Assembly: GCA_030706465.1 (NCBI GenBank)
Contig: JAUZOM010000007.1
Coordinates: 1-47,004, forward strand
DNA: 47,004 bases
Direction: 5' to 3'
DNA from: Bacteroidota bacterium
GTDB lineage: Bacteria > Bacteroidota > Bacteroidia > Bacteroidales > Paludibacteraceae
Shown here piece by piece: positions 1 through 8,081 of this stretch. The position numbers and the translations under genes were made by a program. The notes beneath the pieces were generated by a model. The model was not told the DNA's origin. It ran no database searches and saw only the letters and a program-made list of their open reading frames with translations. Each line of letters begins with the position of its first letter. The stretch's first letter is position 1.

Positions 1-126
1 AGATGGAGAGTCGTCAAAGAAACATTTAGATGCCGCAAGTTTGGCTTTAATCATAAAGTTATGCTTATAGCAACCGGTTTGCATAATTTTATAAATTCAT
101 TGAATGCTAACGCTATAGCAATCTAA
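1..126 (+). pseudogene. C-terminal end of an IS5/Harbinger-like DDE transposase (truncated by window edge)
   Basis: Frame 1 reads RWRVVKETFRCRKFGFNHKVMLIATGLHNFINSLNANAIAI*, which resembles DDE_Tnp_4-type C-termini (VMLIA.GLHNFI). The 5' part lies outside the window, so an intact gene cannot be excluded. Confidence 0.55.
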
Positions 127-173
127 GTTATATAATGTCTATTGTTTTTTTTTTACGTAAATTATTGTTCTGT

Positions 174-710
174 TTAATGTATGGCTATCCCAACGGTTGA
201 AACTCCGGTTGATAAATCAAGGAAGAGTCCGACTTTTTTGGAAATATGGTATTCGGTTCCCAAATGGAAATCAAGATACAATGGGTCAACGGCTCTATAG
301 TAGCTTCTGTCCCCGTAGTAATTAGCATCCCAGGTGGTGGTCACAAGGTCTGCACCCAATGAACCGGCTACATAAAAGTCCCAATCCGAACCGGCATGTA
401 ACAATTGGTCCAAATAATAAGTACCTTTTACGCCTATCGGAGTAACATAAGCCCTGTAATTTGGATCCGAATACGAATAGAAGGATATAAAAGGAGCCAA
501 CGTGAAATTCTTAGCCACTCCAAATTCATAATTCACATTTAAAACCGGCAACGAATTTCCGTAATAGCCATAATAGCCTGAATACCCGCCAATACCTAAC
601 CCTAAATTGAGGGTATTGCCATACTCATTCGAAGAGGAATGACGCTGAGCTGATAGATTCGTTCCAAACGTTAACAGAACCAATGCAATAGTGATCGTAA
701 TTGTTTTCAT
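174..710 (-). CDS. Secreted outer-membrane beta-barrel-like protein
   Basis: 178 aa ORF with signal peptide MKTITITIALVLLTFGTNLSAQ and alternating aromatic/beta-strand pattern. Confidence 0.7.
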   Translation of the reverse strand: MKTITITIALVLLTFGTNLSAQRHSSSNEYGNTLNLGLGIGGYSGYYGYYGNSLPVLNVNYEFGVAKNFTLAPFISFYSYSDPNYRAYVTPIGVKGTYYLDQLLHAGSDWDFYVAGSLGADLVTTTWDANYYGDRSYYRAVDPLYLDFHLGTEYHISKKVGLFLDLSTGVSTVGIAIH

Positions 711-761
711 CTTGTTTTTTATTTAATTATTGAGTAATTAACCGGGACTAAAGGCAGAGTC

Positions 762-1370
762 TTATCTCTTGTTTCCGTTATCATGACCCTCTTTTTTATC
801 GTCATGATTCCCTTGCTTCCGGCCTTGATTATTCCCGGGCCCATTGCCTTTGTCATTCCCATGCATCCGACCCTGGTTATTCATTTTACCGGCATTCCGG
901 TTGTTATTAGGTTGCATTTCCGGGCCATTCCCTCTTCCGTTATTCCTGTTGGGCTGAACTATTTCATGTTCTCTTACACGATTGTCATGCCGTTCACCGA
1001 TATTTCGTTGTTCACGTCCCCGATACCCTTTCGCATATCGCATCCGGTATTCCCTGAAATGATAATAAGGAGCATTACCCCGATATTCGTTCATGGGTAC
1101 TTTATACCCGCCGTATAAATCATAATTTCTGTAACGGCCCGGCAGGAATCTGTTATGAATCCATCTGTTCCCGGAATAATAAATAAACATCGAATTTTGT
1201 ACATCATAATAGCATTCAATGTCCGGAAGATAGTAATAACGTACATCATCATAACCCGACGGACCCCAGGCAGGCGGTGTACCTATATTCAATCTTACAG
1301 ATAGTTGAGCCTCTAAAGAACAGGCGAGAATCAACATTATCCCAAATACGATTAATTTTAATACTTTCAT
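762..1370 (-). CDS. Secreted hypothetical protein with Asn/Gly/Arg-rich low-complexity C-terminus
   Basis: Internal start MKVLKLIVFGIMLILACSLEAQ gives a signal peptide; C-terminal half is NNNRNAGKMNNQGRMHGNDKGNGPGNNQGRKQGNHDDKKEGHDNGNKR. Confidence 0.65.
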   Translation of the reverse strand: MKVLKLIVFGIMLILACSLEAQLSVRLNIGTPPAWGPSGYDDVRYYYLPDIECYYDVQNSMFIYYSGNRWIHNRFLPGRYRNYDLYGGYKVPMNEYRGNAPYYHFREYRMRYAKGYRGREQRNIGERHDNRVREHEIVQPNRNNGRGNGPEMQPNNNRNAGKMNNQGRMHGNDKGNGPGNNQGRKQGNHDDKKEGHDNGNKR

Positions 1371-1489
1371 TTTAGTTGTTTTAAATAATGAGTTTACTTC
1401 CATTATGCAAAGGTGAGGACTTTAGACGACGAAAACCTTACACAATTTTGGTTATGACTTGCAAGATTCACACATTGAAGTCCGCTACA

Positions 1490-1639
1490 TTCTTTGTCCT
1501 GTTCTATTTCCTTGAATAATTGAATCATAAACGCTGAGTAATTGAAGCTTCTTCTGCCGGGAGCAGAAGTGTCAAATCTGTTTTGTAAAGATCTGAAGGT
1601 ATCCATCCGGGCATTGGTTCTTTCAATTGCAGATCGTTG
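1490..1639 (-). pseudogene. Remnant of IS transposase C-terminus
   Basis: Segment RSAIERTNARMDTFRSLQNRFDTSAPGRRSFNYSAFMIQLFKEIEQDKE of ORF 1403..1819 resembles the conserved 'ERTNAWMD.FRSLLNRFDT....FNY.AF' transposase tail. Surrounding ORF has no transposase-like sequence. Confidence 0.5.
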
Positions 1640-2039
1640 TTTGGAACGTAAATCATCTCCTGAATGTTCATCTTTGCTCTCTTCGTCATGATCATTGAAA
1701 GCAACAGAAAGAAAAGAACTAAGGAATATGGTTATGAGTCCACTCCGAAAGGTGTTTTTTGTACGCAAAGACCCGAAGACACTAAAATTATACAACTCAA
1801 AAACAGCAGGTTGCGTCATGGCGTCTTAGCGTACTTTTTGATAATTAGACTTACCGGAGAAAACTCATGTAGTAATCCTGAAACAGGCCTGCACCAAGCG
1901 GACAAAATTCCGGACGATATAATGCTCCTCTCCCCCTTTTTCGCATCCTTTTTTGTTCGCCAACGGCTCCCGCCGGTTCACGTGCTTCTCCATCCTCCCT
2001 GTATGTCATCTCCAATGTTTAGTCGCGGTGAGTTTGTCG

Positions 2040-2173
2040 GTTTTACTTGGTTCTTACTTAGTTTTTACTTAGATGTTACTTAGATGTTATATAGCATTAA
2101 AAGGTTATTATATCCTTATAATATATAAATAAGAATAATATTTAAATTATCTTTGTACTTAGTCTTTACATAG
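2040..2173. repeat. 11-bp periodic repeat (TTACTTAG core), five consecutive units plus two more 58 bp downstream
   Basis: gttttacttgg|ttcttacttag|tttttacttag|atgttacttag|atgttatatag at 2040-2094, then tttgtacttag|tctttacatag at 2152-2173. Confidence 0.75.
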
Positions 2174-2256
2174 TTAATGCACCAGCCATCGTATAGTGCA
2201 GGATAGATCCAGGCATTATCAATTTTTTGTTTAACCGATCATTAAATTTTACTACT

Positions 2257-3066
2257 ATGGCAATTTCAAAGAGTATTATGCAACTGACAGGCTCTCTGGC
2301 CAATGTCAGTATGTACAAGCTGCATGGCAGCGAGCAAGTGGTTGTCCGCATGAAAGGCGGTCCCACCAGGAATCAGATTAAAACGAAACCTCAGTTTGAA
2401 AAATTAAGGCAGAATGAAAACGAATGGGCGGGCTGTACCCGGATGGGACGGAATATACGCCTGTCCTTCAAGGCTATGAACCGGCTGGAGGATTATCCGG
2501 TAACCGGTACGCTGAACGGGATCTGTAAACAGATACAAAAAATGGATACGGAGGGGGAACCCGGCAGGCGGGCCATCCGGTTGTCGAAACACAAAAACAC
2601 CTTGCTGGGATTTCCCTTTAGCAGCAAGCAGACCCTGGAAAGTGTGCTGAAAGTGCCCTTTGAAACAACCCTGGACAGGGCTACCGGCGAAGCGCATATT
2701 GAACTTCCGGAAGTGGATACCGGCATGTACCTGTACAACTTCCGCAATCTCCCTTATTACCGCATTATCGCCAACCTGGGCGGGGTCTGCGACAGCCTGA
2801 TACTACCGGGTGACAAAGTATACAGTTCCCCTTATGATGGGTATTGCGACAGGCAACTGGGTGTCTATGAATCGGACTGGATGCCTGCCGTGGGCATGCA
2901 ACCGGCCCTGCACCTTACCCTGTCTTATCCGCTGACCGAAAACCCGATACCTGAGGAGGTTACCTTGCTGTTGTGCCTGGGTATTGAATTTGGCAAAGTA
3001 GGAGTGGCCAATATCCCTACTGCCGTGAAATACGCGGGTAGCGGAAAGATCGTGCGGGTCGGCTAA
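2257..3066 (+). CDS. Conserved hypothetical protein (Bacteroidetes MAxxKGxxxLxGxxGxxSxYK-type family)
   Basis: ORF 2227..3066; internal start MAISKSIMQLTGSLANVSMYKLHGSEQVVVRMKGG. Family impression from memory. Composition is visibly more GC-rich than its flanks. Confidence 0.65.
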   Translation: MAISKSIMQLTGSLANVSMYKLHGSEQVVVRMKGGPTRNQIKTKPQFEKLRQNENEWAGCTRMGRNIRLSFKAMNRLEDYPVTGTLNGICKQIQKMDTEGEPGRRAIRLSKHKNTLLGFPFSSKQTLESVLKVPFETTLDRATGEAHIELPEVDTGMYLYNFRNLPYYRIIANLGGVCDSLILPGDKVYSSPYDGYCDRQLGVYESDWMPAVGMQPALHLTLSYPLTENPIPEEVTLLLCLGIEFGKVGVANIPTAVKYAGSGKIVRVG

Positions 3067-3083
3067 CCCGACAGAGGATAAAA

Positions 3084-3126
3084 AGACAAAAACACTTACA
3101 CGATAAATATGTAAGTGTTTTTGTCT
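3084..3126 (+). terminator. Rho-independent-type hairpin after CDS 2257..3066
   Basis: agacaaaaacacttaca - cgataaata - tgtaagtgtttttgtct, perfect 17-bp arms. Confidence 0.85.
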
Positions 3127-3128
3127 TG

Positions 3129-3203
3129 TGGGCCCAACTGGGCTTGAACCAGTGACCCCCTGTCCCGATAGTTATCGGGAGAGTCAGGTGCTACTAACCA
3201 ACT
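3129..3203 (-). pseudogene. Truncated tRNA-Met-like (CAT-type) 3' part with palindrome replacing the anticodon loop
   Basis: Minus strand: AGTTGGTTAGTAGCACCTGACTC-TCCCGATAACTATCGGGA-CAGGGGGTCACTGGTTCAAGCCCAGTTGGGCCCA. T-arm and acceptor 3' strand intact; 5' acceptor strand absent. Confidence 0.65.
3163..3180. repeat. 18-bp palindrome tcccgata-gt-tatcggga
   Basis: 8-bp perfect arms around a 2-nt centre, inside the tRNA-like sequence. Confidence 0.9.
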
Positions 3204-3315
3204 TCTCCTGAAGTTCCTTGTATTTTGCCAAATTACGAATATACGTTGATGATTTCATTGATTTCACTTTTCGTTCAATTCGAATGGCATTCTCATCAGA
3301 TAAATTTGTCTATAT

Positions 3316-3543
3316 TAACGTGAGTTCGATATAAGAAATTATATGTTTTGTCGCTATATTGATTAAAAATAAGGTAATAAGTTTTTAAAACCTTATCTTA
3401 AACTGATACTAAGGTGAATATCTATGGAAATAAAGTCTAAACCTTAGTGGCCTGATAAGATTTCATCAAACAAAACCTTATTATATTATTCAACTAATTG
3501 TTTTATAAGGTATTGCGTGTTTACTTATGTCGAACTCACGTTA
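3316..3543. mobile_element. MITE copy 1, IS982-end-related, 228 bp
   Basis: TIRs taacgtgagttcgatataag / cttatgtcgaactcacgtta (19/20), flanked by TAT/TAT; near-identical to 22901..23127. Confidence 0.9.
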
Positions 3544-3545
3544 TA

Positions 3546-5153
3546 TTACTTTATTTTCTGAAAATAAGGCAATCTATTTAATAAAACAGTTATTTCGTAT
3601 GATTTCCCGCCTTCATATACTTTCCCATCATCAGCTTTCCATTTTCCTTTAGGCAGGATAACATTTCTAACCGATTTGTCTTCTAGCATTGGAGTAACCA
3701 GTACATTATCGCCCAGCATAAATTGATTGTTTATTATGTCATAACCTTGTCCTGGGAATACAAATTCCATATTTTTTACAATCGGTTCTCCTGTCCTTGC
3801 AGCTTCTTTTGCAAGTTTCATTATTAAAGGGACAAATTTGGTTCTTAATTTCACTGCATTTTTCACCGCAGCTAAATGGATACTATCCAACACTCGCCAG
3901 GGTGCAACTGAAAATTGCATCATAGGCATAAGAGCCTGACATTGTGCTGACCGAACAACCAAGTCTTGATTCAAACCACCATTTTTTTCAAATGTTCCTA
4001 ACATTCCGCCACCAATCATATCAGGACAACAGAAAGGATAACCAGAAAGTCCTTGAACTACAATTTGAGGAATAAGCACTTGTAAATCTTCCCATGAATG
4101 AGATTTGTCATGTAAACGTTGTACCAGTGGATGTCCACCCATTTTCCAACATGCTCTATACTCATTAAATGGGAAACGTAATCCTAGTTCTGCAAAGATT
4201 TCAGATTGGCGATTGGGAGAGATATTACCTTTACTGATTGAATTCTCAGGATAGAAATGAAAATCTGCCGCATCAAATTTAAATCCATCCACGCCATAAT
4301 CTTTAACTAATCTATCCAACTGAGCATTAAACCAATTTACAGCTTCAGGACTAGAGAAATCCAATTCGGCGGAAACTCCGTTCCACCATGAAATCATAAT
4401 CGGGTTTTGAGAAGATTCCCAGGTTGCATCTTTTTTGCTTTTTTCTTTTAAAAAAGCATTTTTATTCTTCAGATTAAAATATATAAGCTTTTGGTCAGCA
4501 CTAACAAATGGACAAATCCATAACATGACTTTGAAACCCATTGAATGAAGTTGTTTTATCATCTCTTTTGGATTTGGGAAACGACCAGGGTGGAAATCCC
4601 ACAAACCATAATCTTCCTGCCATGTATCATCAATCATGAAAACACCTGGAGGCATTCCATTATCAATAATTGCTTTTGCATATTTAAGGATATCTGCTTG
4701 ATTATGGTGATAATTAAGTTCAATCCAGGTATTGTATTGAGGTGCAGTAAACATAAGGCTATCAGGAATTAAACCACTTGCTTTAAAATATTTATTGGAA
4801 ACAAAACGTTGAACTTCAGCCAGTGTTTTACCTGAAACTCCAGTCACAACTTTATTGAAGCGGTCGGTAATAATAATTTCTTTTTTAGTTACCTCAAATT
4901 TGAAAGGTTCTTCACTCCAGATATATTGTCCTTTACTAGTCATTAGTAATGGCTGAACTTGATTTGATTTGTTTTTACCAAATAAATCAATACTATAATC
5001 CATTGAGAATGGCATTAAGTGACCATCAAATACAACTCCTGCCCACACTTTTTCACCGGGTTGGAGTATCACTTTAGTTACATTTTGACTTGATATTTTT
5101 CCAGTTAATAAAGTGATTACAGAGATAATTGCTAATAATTTTATGCGTTTCAT
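3546..5153 (-). CDS. Glycoside hydrolase family 31 protein (secreted)
   Basis: Signal peptide; GH31 motifs GVFMIDDTWQ..YGLWDFHPGRFPNPKEMIKQLHSMGFKVMLWICPF and GVDGFKFDAAD. Confidence 0.88.
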   Translation of the reverse strand: MKRIKLLAIISVITLLTGKISSQNVTKVILQPGEKVWAGVVFDGHLMPFSMDYSIDLFGKNKSNQVQPLLMTSKGQYIWSEEPFKFEVTKKEIIITDRFNKVVTGVSGKTLAEVQRFVSNKYFKASGLIPDSLMFTAPQYNTWIELNYHHNQADILKYAKAIIDNGMPPGVFMIDDTWQEDYGLWDFHPGRFPNPKEMIKQLHSMGFKVMLWICPFVSADQKLIYFNLKNKNAFLKEKSKKDATWESSQNPIMISWWNGVSAELDFSSPEAVNWFNAQLDRLVKDYGVDGFKFDAADFHFYPENSISKGNISPNRQSEIFAELGLRFPFNEYRACWKMGGHPLVQRLHDKSHSWEDLQVLIPQIVVQGLSGYPFCCPDMIGGGMLGTFEKNGGLNQDLVVRSAQCQALMPMMQFSVAPWRVLDSIHLAAVKNAVKLRTKFVPLIMKLAKEAARTGEPIVKNMEFVFPGQGYDIINNQFMLGDNVLVTPMLEDKSVRNVILPKGKWKADDGKVYEGGKSYEITVLLNRLPYFQKIK

Positions 5154-5177
5154 ATTTATTTAAATTTTAAAAAAAAC

Positions 5178-5225
5178 ACCTTGAACTAATTAGATGTTTC
5201 TAAACAGTTCAAGGTCTTTCTTTAG
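5178..5225 (-). terminator. Intergenic terminator-like hairpin between DUF1735 gene and GH31
   Basis: accttgaact...agttcaaggt arms, followed on the minus strand by gttttttttaaaa. Confidence 0.7.
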
Positions 5226-5240
5226 TTAGTTTTGTGTTTT

Positions 5241-6326
5241 TTACTTAACTATTGGTGTAAATTCCTGAAAACTTAAATTGTTATCTCGAATCACTAAAGT
5301 GTCTTTTACACTATATGATTTACTTGTAACAGAATTAGTCACACGATAATTCAGATAAAATGCAATTCTTTTCTTGCCGCCCCATTGCTCTTTGTCTGTT
5401 ACAAATGTACCAGTGCCATTTACTTGTACACTTGAAGTTGGTAATTCACTTGATACTATCACATTGTTATTGCCATCTACAGTCAAAACAGACCTGAAAC
5501 TCAATTTTGAAACTGCACACATGTCAGCATAAAGGAGTTTGTTTAGGGCAAGAGTTGAAAGCATTGGAATATATGTAGATCTTTCAATATAGATATTTTC
5601 CCAACCGTAGTTTTTTGCAACATTTGGAGTCACATTTTCATCGGTTTCAGTGCCTCTTTTCAGATAATATCCGTGATATTTATTAATATAATTTACAGCA
5701 AAAATGGTGAAATTTTTAGGCTTAGTAACCCAATTTGAACCAACTCTTGGATCTATTCCCCATTTAGATGCGACTGAAGAAATAATAGAAGGTACTGCTG
5801 TTAATTGTTGTTTGCCTTTTAAAATAGAATCAGTTTGAGCAGTTAATATTCTTAAAGGTAACACGTATTTTTTTGTATACGAAAGCGGATCAGCAAAAAA
5901 AGCATCTGTTAACTGAATGGTTATACCACCATTGAAGCTCCCACTTGGAATTGTAAAGTTATTAACAGTAATTGCATTGTAGTAATTAGATGGAAGTACT
6001 TGTAATTTTACAGTATCAGTTCCATTAATAGTATAAAGTCCATCTGCAAGTGTTTGGTCAACTTCAAACCCCACATTTCTGTTTTTAGTATTATTATATA
6101 CACCACCCATTGAAGCATTAATTTCAAACCTGTGATTGATATCATTGGTATTATCATAATAAGCTGTTTCTCCTAGCACCAACGTCCGTACAGGGTATTG
6201 AAATGGAAAATAAGTAGTTGTATAAAGATAATCAGGAAAATTATTCGGATTATTTTGACAAGAACTAAATCCTAATATCAAAAGAAAAATTATTCCAAGG
6301 GCTATATTATTTATTAATATTTTCAT
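5241..6326 (-). CDS. DUF1735-type surface lipoprotein (SusE/F-positional)
   Basis: Lipobox-like LGFSSCQ; N-terminal pattern typical of DUF1735/BT_3987-like proteins; directly downstream of susD-like gene. Confidence 0.7.
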   Translation of the reverse strand: MKILINNIALGIIFLLILGFSSCQNNPNNFPDYLYTTTYFPFQYPVRTLVLGETAYYDNTNDINHRFEINASMGGVYNNTKNRNVGFEVDQTLADGLYTINGTDTVKLQVLPSNYYNAITVNNFTIPSGSFNGGITIQLTDAFFADPLSYTKKYVLPLRILTAQTDSILKGKQQLTAVPSIISSVASKWGIDPRVGSNWVTKPKNFTIFAVNYINKYHGYYLKRGTETDENVTPNVAKNYGWENIYIERSTYIPMLSTLALNKLLYADMCAVSKLSFRSVLTVDGNNNVIVSSELPTSSVQVNGTGTFVTDKEQWGGKKRIAFYLNYRVTNSVTSKSYSVKDTLVIRDNNLSFQEFTPIVK

Positions 6327-6350
6327 AAAATTATTGTATTAAATAATTGA

Positions 6351-8066
6351 TTATTGCGCTGCGTTCTGAACTATATTTGGGCATTTAAGTATTTCGTTAT
6401 TCGGAATTGGAGCAAAATACATAAATTGAGAATAATTTCTCGGTTCTTCTGTAATCTCTAAAATTTGAGGACTTCCACCTGCAGTAAGTATACGAGCGCG
6501 ATGTACGGTTCCATTTAAAGGTAACATCCAACGTCTTAAATCTGTAAATCTAAACCCTTCAAAAGCAAGTTCAATTCGGCGCTCATTTCGAATTAATTTC
6601 ATGAAATCGGAAGCAGCTAGATTCGTAGCATAAACATCCGCTGATGGGATTCCACTTCTGGTGCGTATCCCTTTTATTACAGTTCTAGGTGACTTTGCCG
6701 ATGTTCCAATTTGATACGTCACGTCTGCACCTTTGCTGGCTGTTTGAGCTTCTGCGAAAATTAAGTACATTTCTGTTGTTCTGAAAATTGGATACATATT
6801 TTTCTTTCCTGCAACAGGATTAGTAATAGAAACATCAGGACGCAATAATTTCTTTAAATAATAACCGGTTCGAGTTGCACCTGGGTTTTCAATACCATCT
6901 TTAGAATCACTCTTTGCAGTATGAATTACAATTCCCTTGAGTTTTCCACCATCACGAATTACCATACTATCTAATCGTCCATCTCTATTTAAATAGGGAC
7001 TTGAAGCGCTATAAATAGTACTTTCAGTAATTGGATATCCATTTTTATCGGGAAAAGCATCTACAAATTCTTGTGTTGGATTAACTTGTCCCTTACCTGA
7101 TTTTGAAGGAGGATAATTTCTTGCTTCTACAGTAGCAGCCATTGCAGCATCAGTTGTCGCTTCTGTTATCATATTCATACGCCAAATAATTTCTGATGTA
7201 CTTGGAGAATCTGTTGTATAAAACAATTGAGAGGTAATATTTGTCCCTATAGCGTTTGCTCCAATTGCCAAAACGGAATACTTAACTGCAGAATCACAAT
7301 AGGCCTTATTATAATCACCCCCATTGAAGAGCGGACTTGCAGCATGCATATACAATCGCGCTTTACTGGCATAAGCAATTCGTTTTGTGAATCTACCACG
7401 ATTTTTCAAACCAGTTATGATACTTGTAGTACCCGAATAATCCATTGGTAAATATACAATTGCCGAATCTAAATCACTGGCAATTTTCGCAACGGTTTCA
7501 ACAAACAAAGGTCTTTTAAGATTTACCCAGTTTGACTCTGAAATTCCAATAACTGAACTTAAATAAGGAACACCAAGTACAGCACCTGAATTATCTTTAC
7601 CACCATAATACTGAAGTAGCTGAAGATGTAAGAATCCTCTCATTCCATAGGCTTCGCCTGTCCATCTTTTTCTATAAAGAGAATCGTTTGTTTCACTACT
7701 CCAGCTAATTGTGATTTTTGGCAGATATGTCATAAATTGATTAACATTCATGATTGCCCAATAAGTAGGAGACCAGTTTGCTAATGGATCAAATAATGCA
7801 TTCCAAGACCCTCCTACCATACGAGGGAATGAACTTGTAGGATCATTCATAACTGCATCGTCAGTAGCACATTCAGAGAAAGAATAAGTAGAAGGAATTG
7901 ATGTGTAAGCTGAGTTTAAAAACCCCAATGCAGTCTGTGGATTTGTTGATGCTCGTTGTTCTCCGAAAACATTATCCAAATCGGGGTTAAACATAGAATT
8001 ACATCCACAAAGAAACAATACAATTATCAGGAATAATGAATATTTTATTTTATTTATTGTTTTCAT
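6351..8066 (-). CDS. susD-like: SusD/RagB family nutrient-binding lipoprotein
   Basis: Lipobox FLCGCNS; C-terminal LIRNERRIELAFEGFRFTDLRRW motif; follows a SusC gene. Confidence 0.93.
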   Translation of the reverse strand: MKTINKIKYSLFLIIVLFLCGCNSMFNPDLDNVFGEQRASTNPQTALGFLNSAYTSIPSTYSFSECATDDAVMNDPTSSFPRMVGGSWNALFDPLANWSPTYWAIMNVNQFMTYLPKITISWSSETNDSLYRKRWTGEAYGMRGFLHLQLLQYYGGKDNSGAVLGVPYLSSVIGISESNWVNLKRPLFVETVAKIASDLDSAIVYLPMDYSGTTSIITGLKNRGRFTKRIAYASKARLYMHAASPLFNGGDYNKAYCDSAVKYSVLAIGANAIGTNITSQLFYTTDSPSTSEIIWRMNMITEATTDAAMAATVEARNYPPSKSGKGQVNPTQEFVDAFPDKNGYPITESTIYSASSPYLNRDGRLDSMVIRDGGKLKGIVIHTAKSDSKDGIENPGATRTGYYLKKLLRPDVSITNPVAGKKNMYPIFRTTEMYLIFAEAQTASKGADVTYQIGTSAKSPRTVIKGIRTRSGIPSADVYATNLAASDFMKLIRNERRIELAFEGFRFTDLRRWMLPLNGTVHRARILTAGGSPQILEITEEPRNYSQFMYFAPIPNNEILKCPNIVQNAAQ

Positions 8067-8081
8067 ATTTCATATTAGTGT

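Noticed and set aside
783-1118. Plus-strand 111-aa ORF
   Set aside because: Antisense to the low-complexity 3' part of the better supported 762..1370 gene; no recognisable features.
1664-2083. Plus-strand 139-aa ORF
   Set aside because: Runs through the inverted repeat and 11-bp repeat and overlaps transposase debris; no protein-like character.
2040-2173. Possible CRISPR array
   Set aside because: Units are contiguous 11-mers with no spacers and no cas genes; better explained as a periodic regulatory or bending repeat.
2404-2747. Minus-strand ORFs within 2257..3066
   Set aside because: Shadow ORFs antisense to the conserved gene.
3129-3203. Functional tRNA gene
   Set aside because: 5' acceptor strand and D-stem are missing and the anticodon loop is replaced by a palindrome, so it cannot form a normal tRNA.
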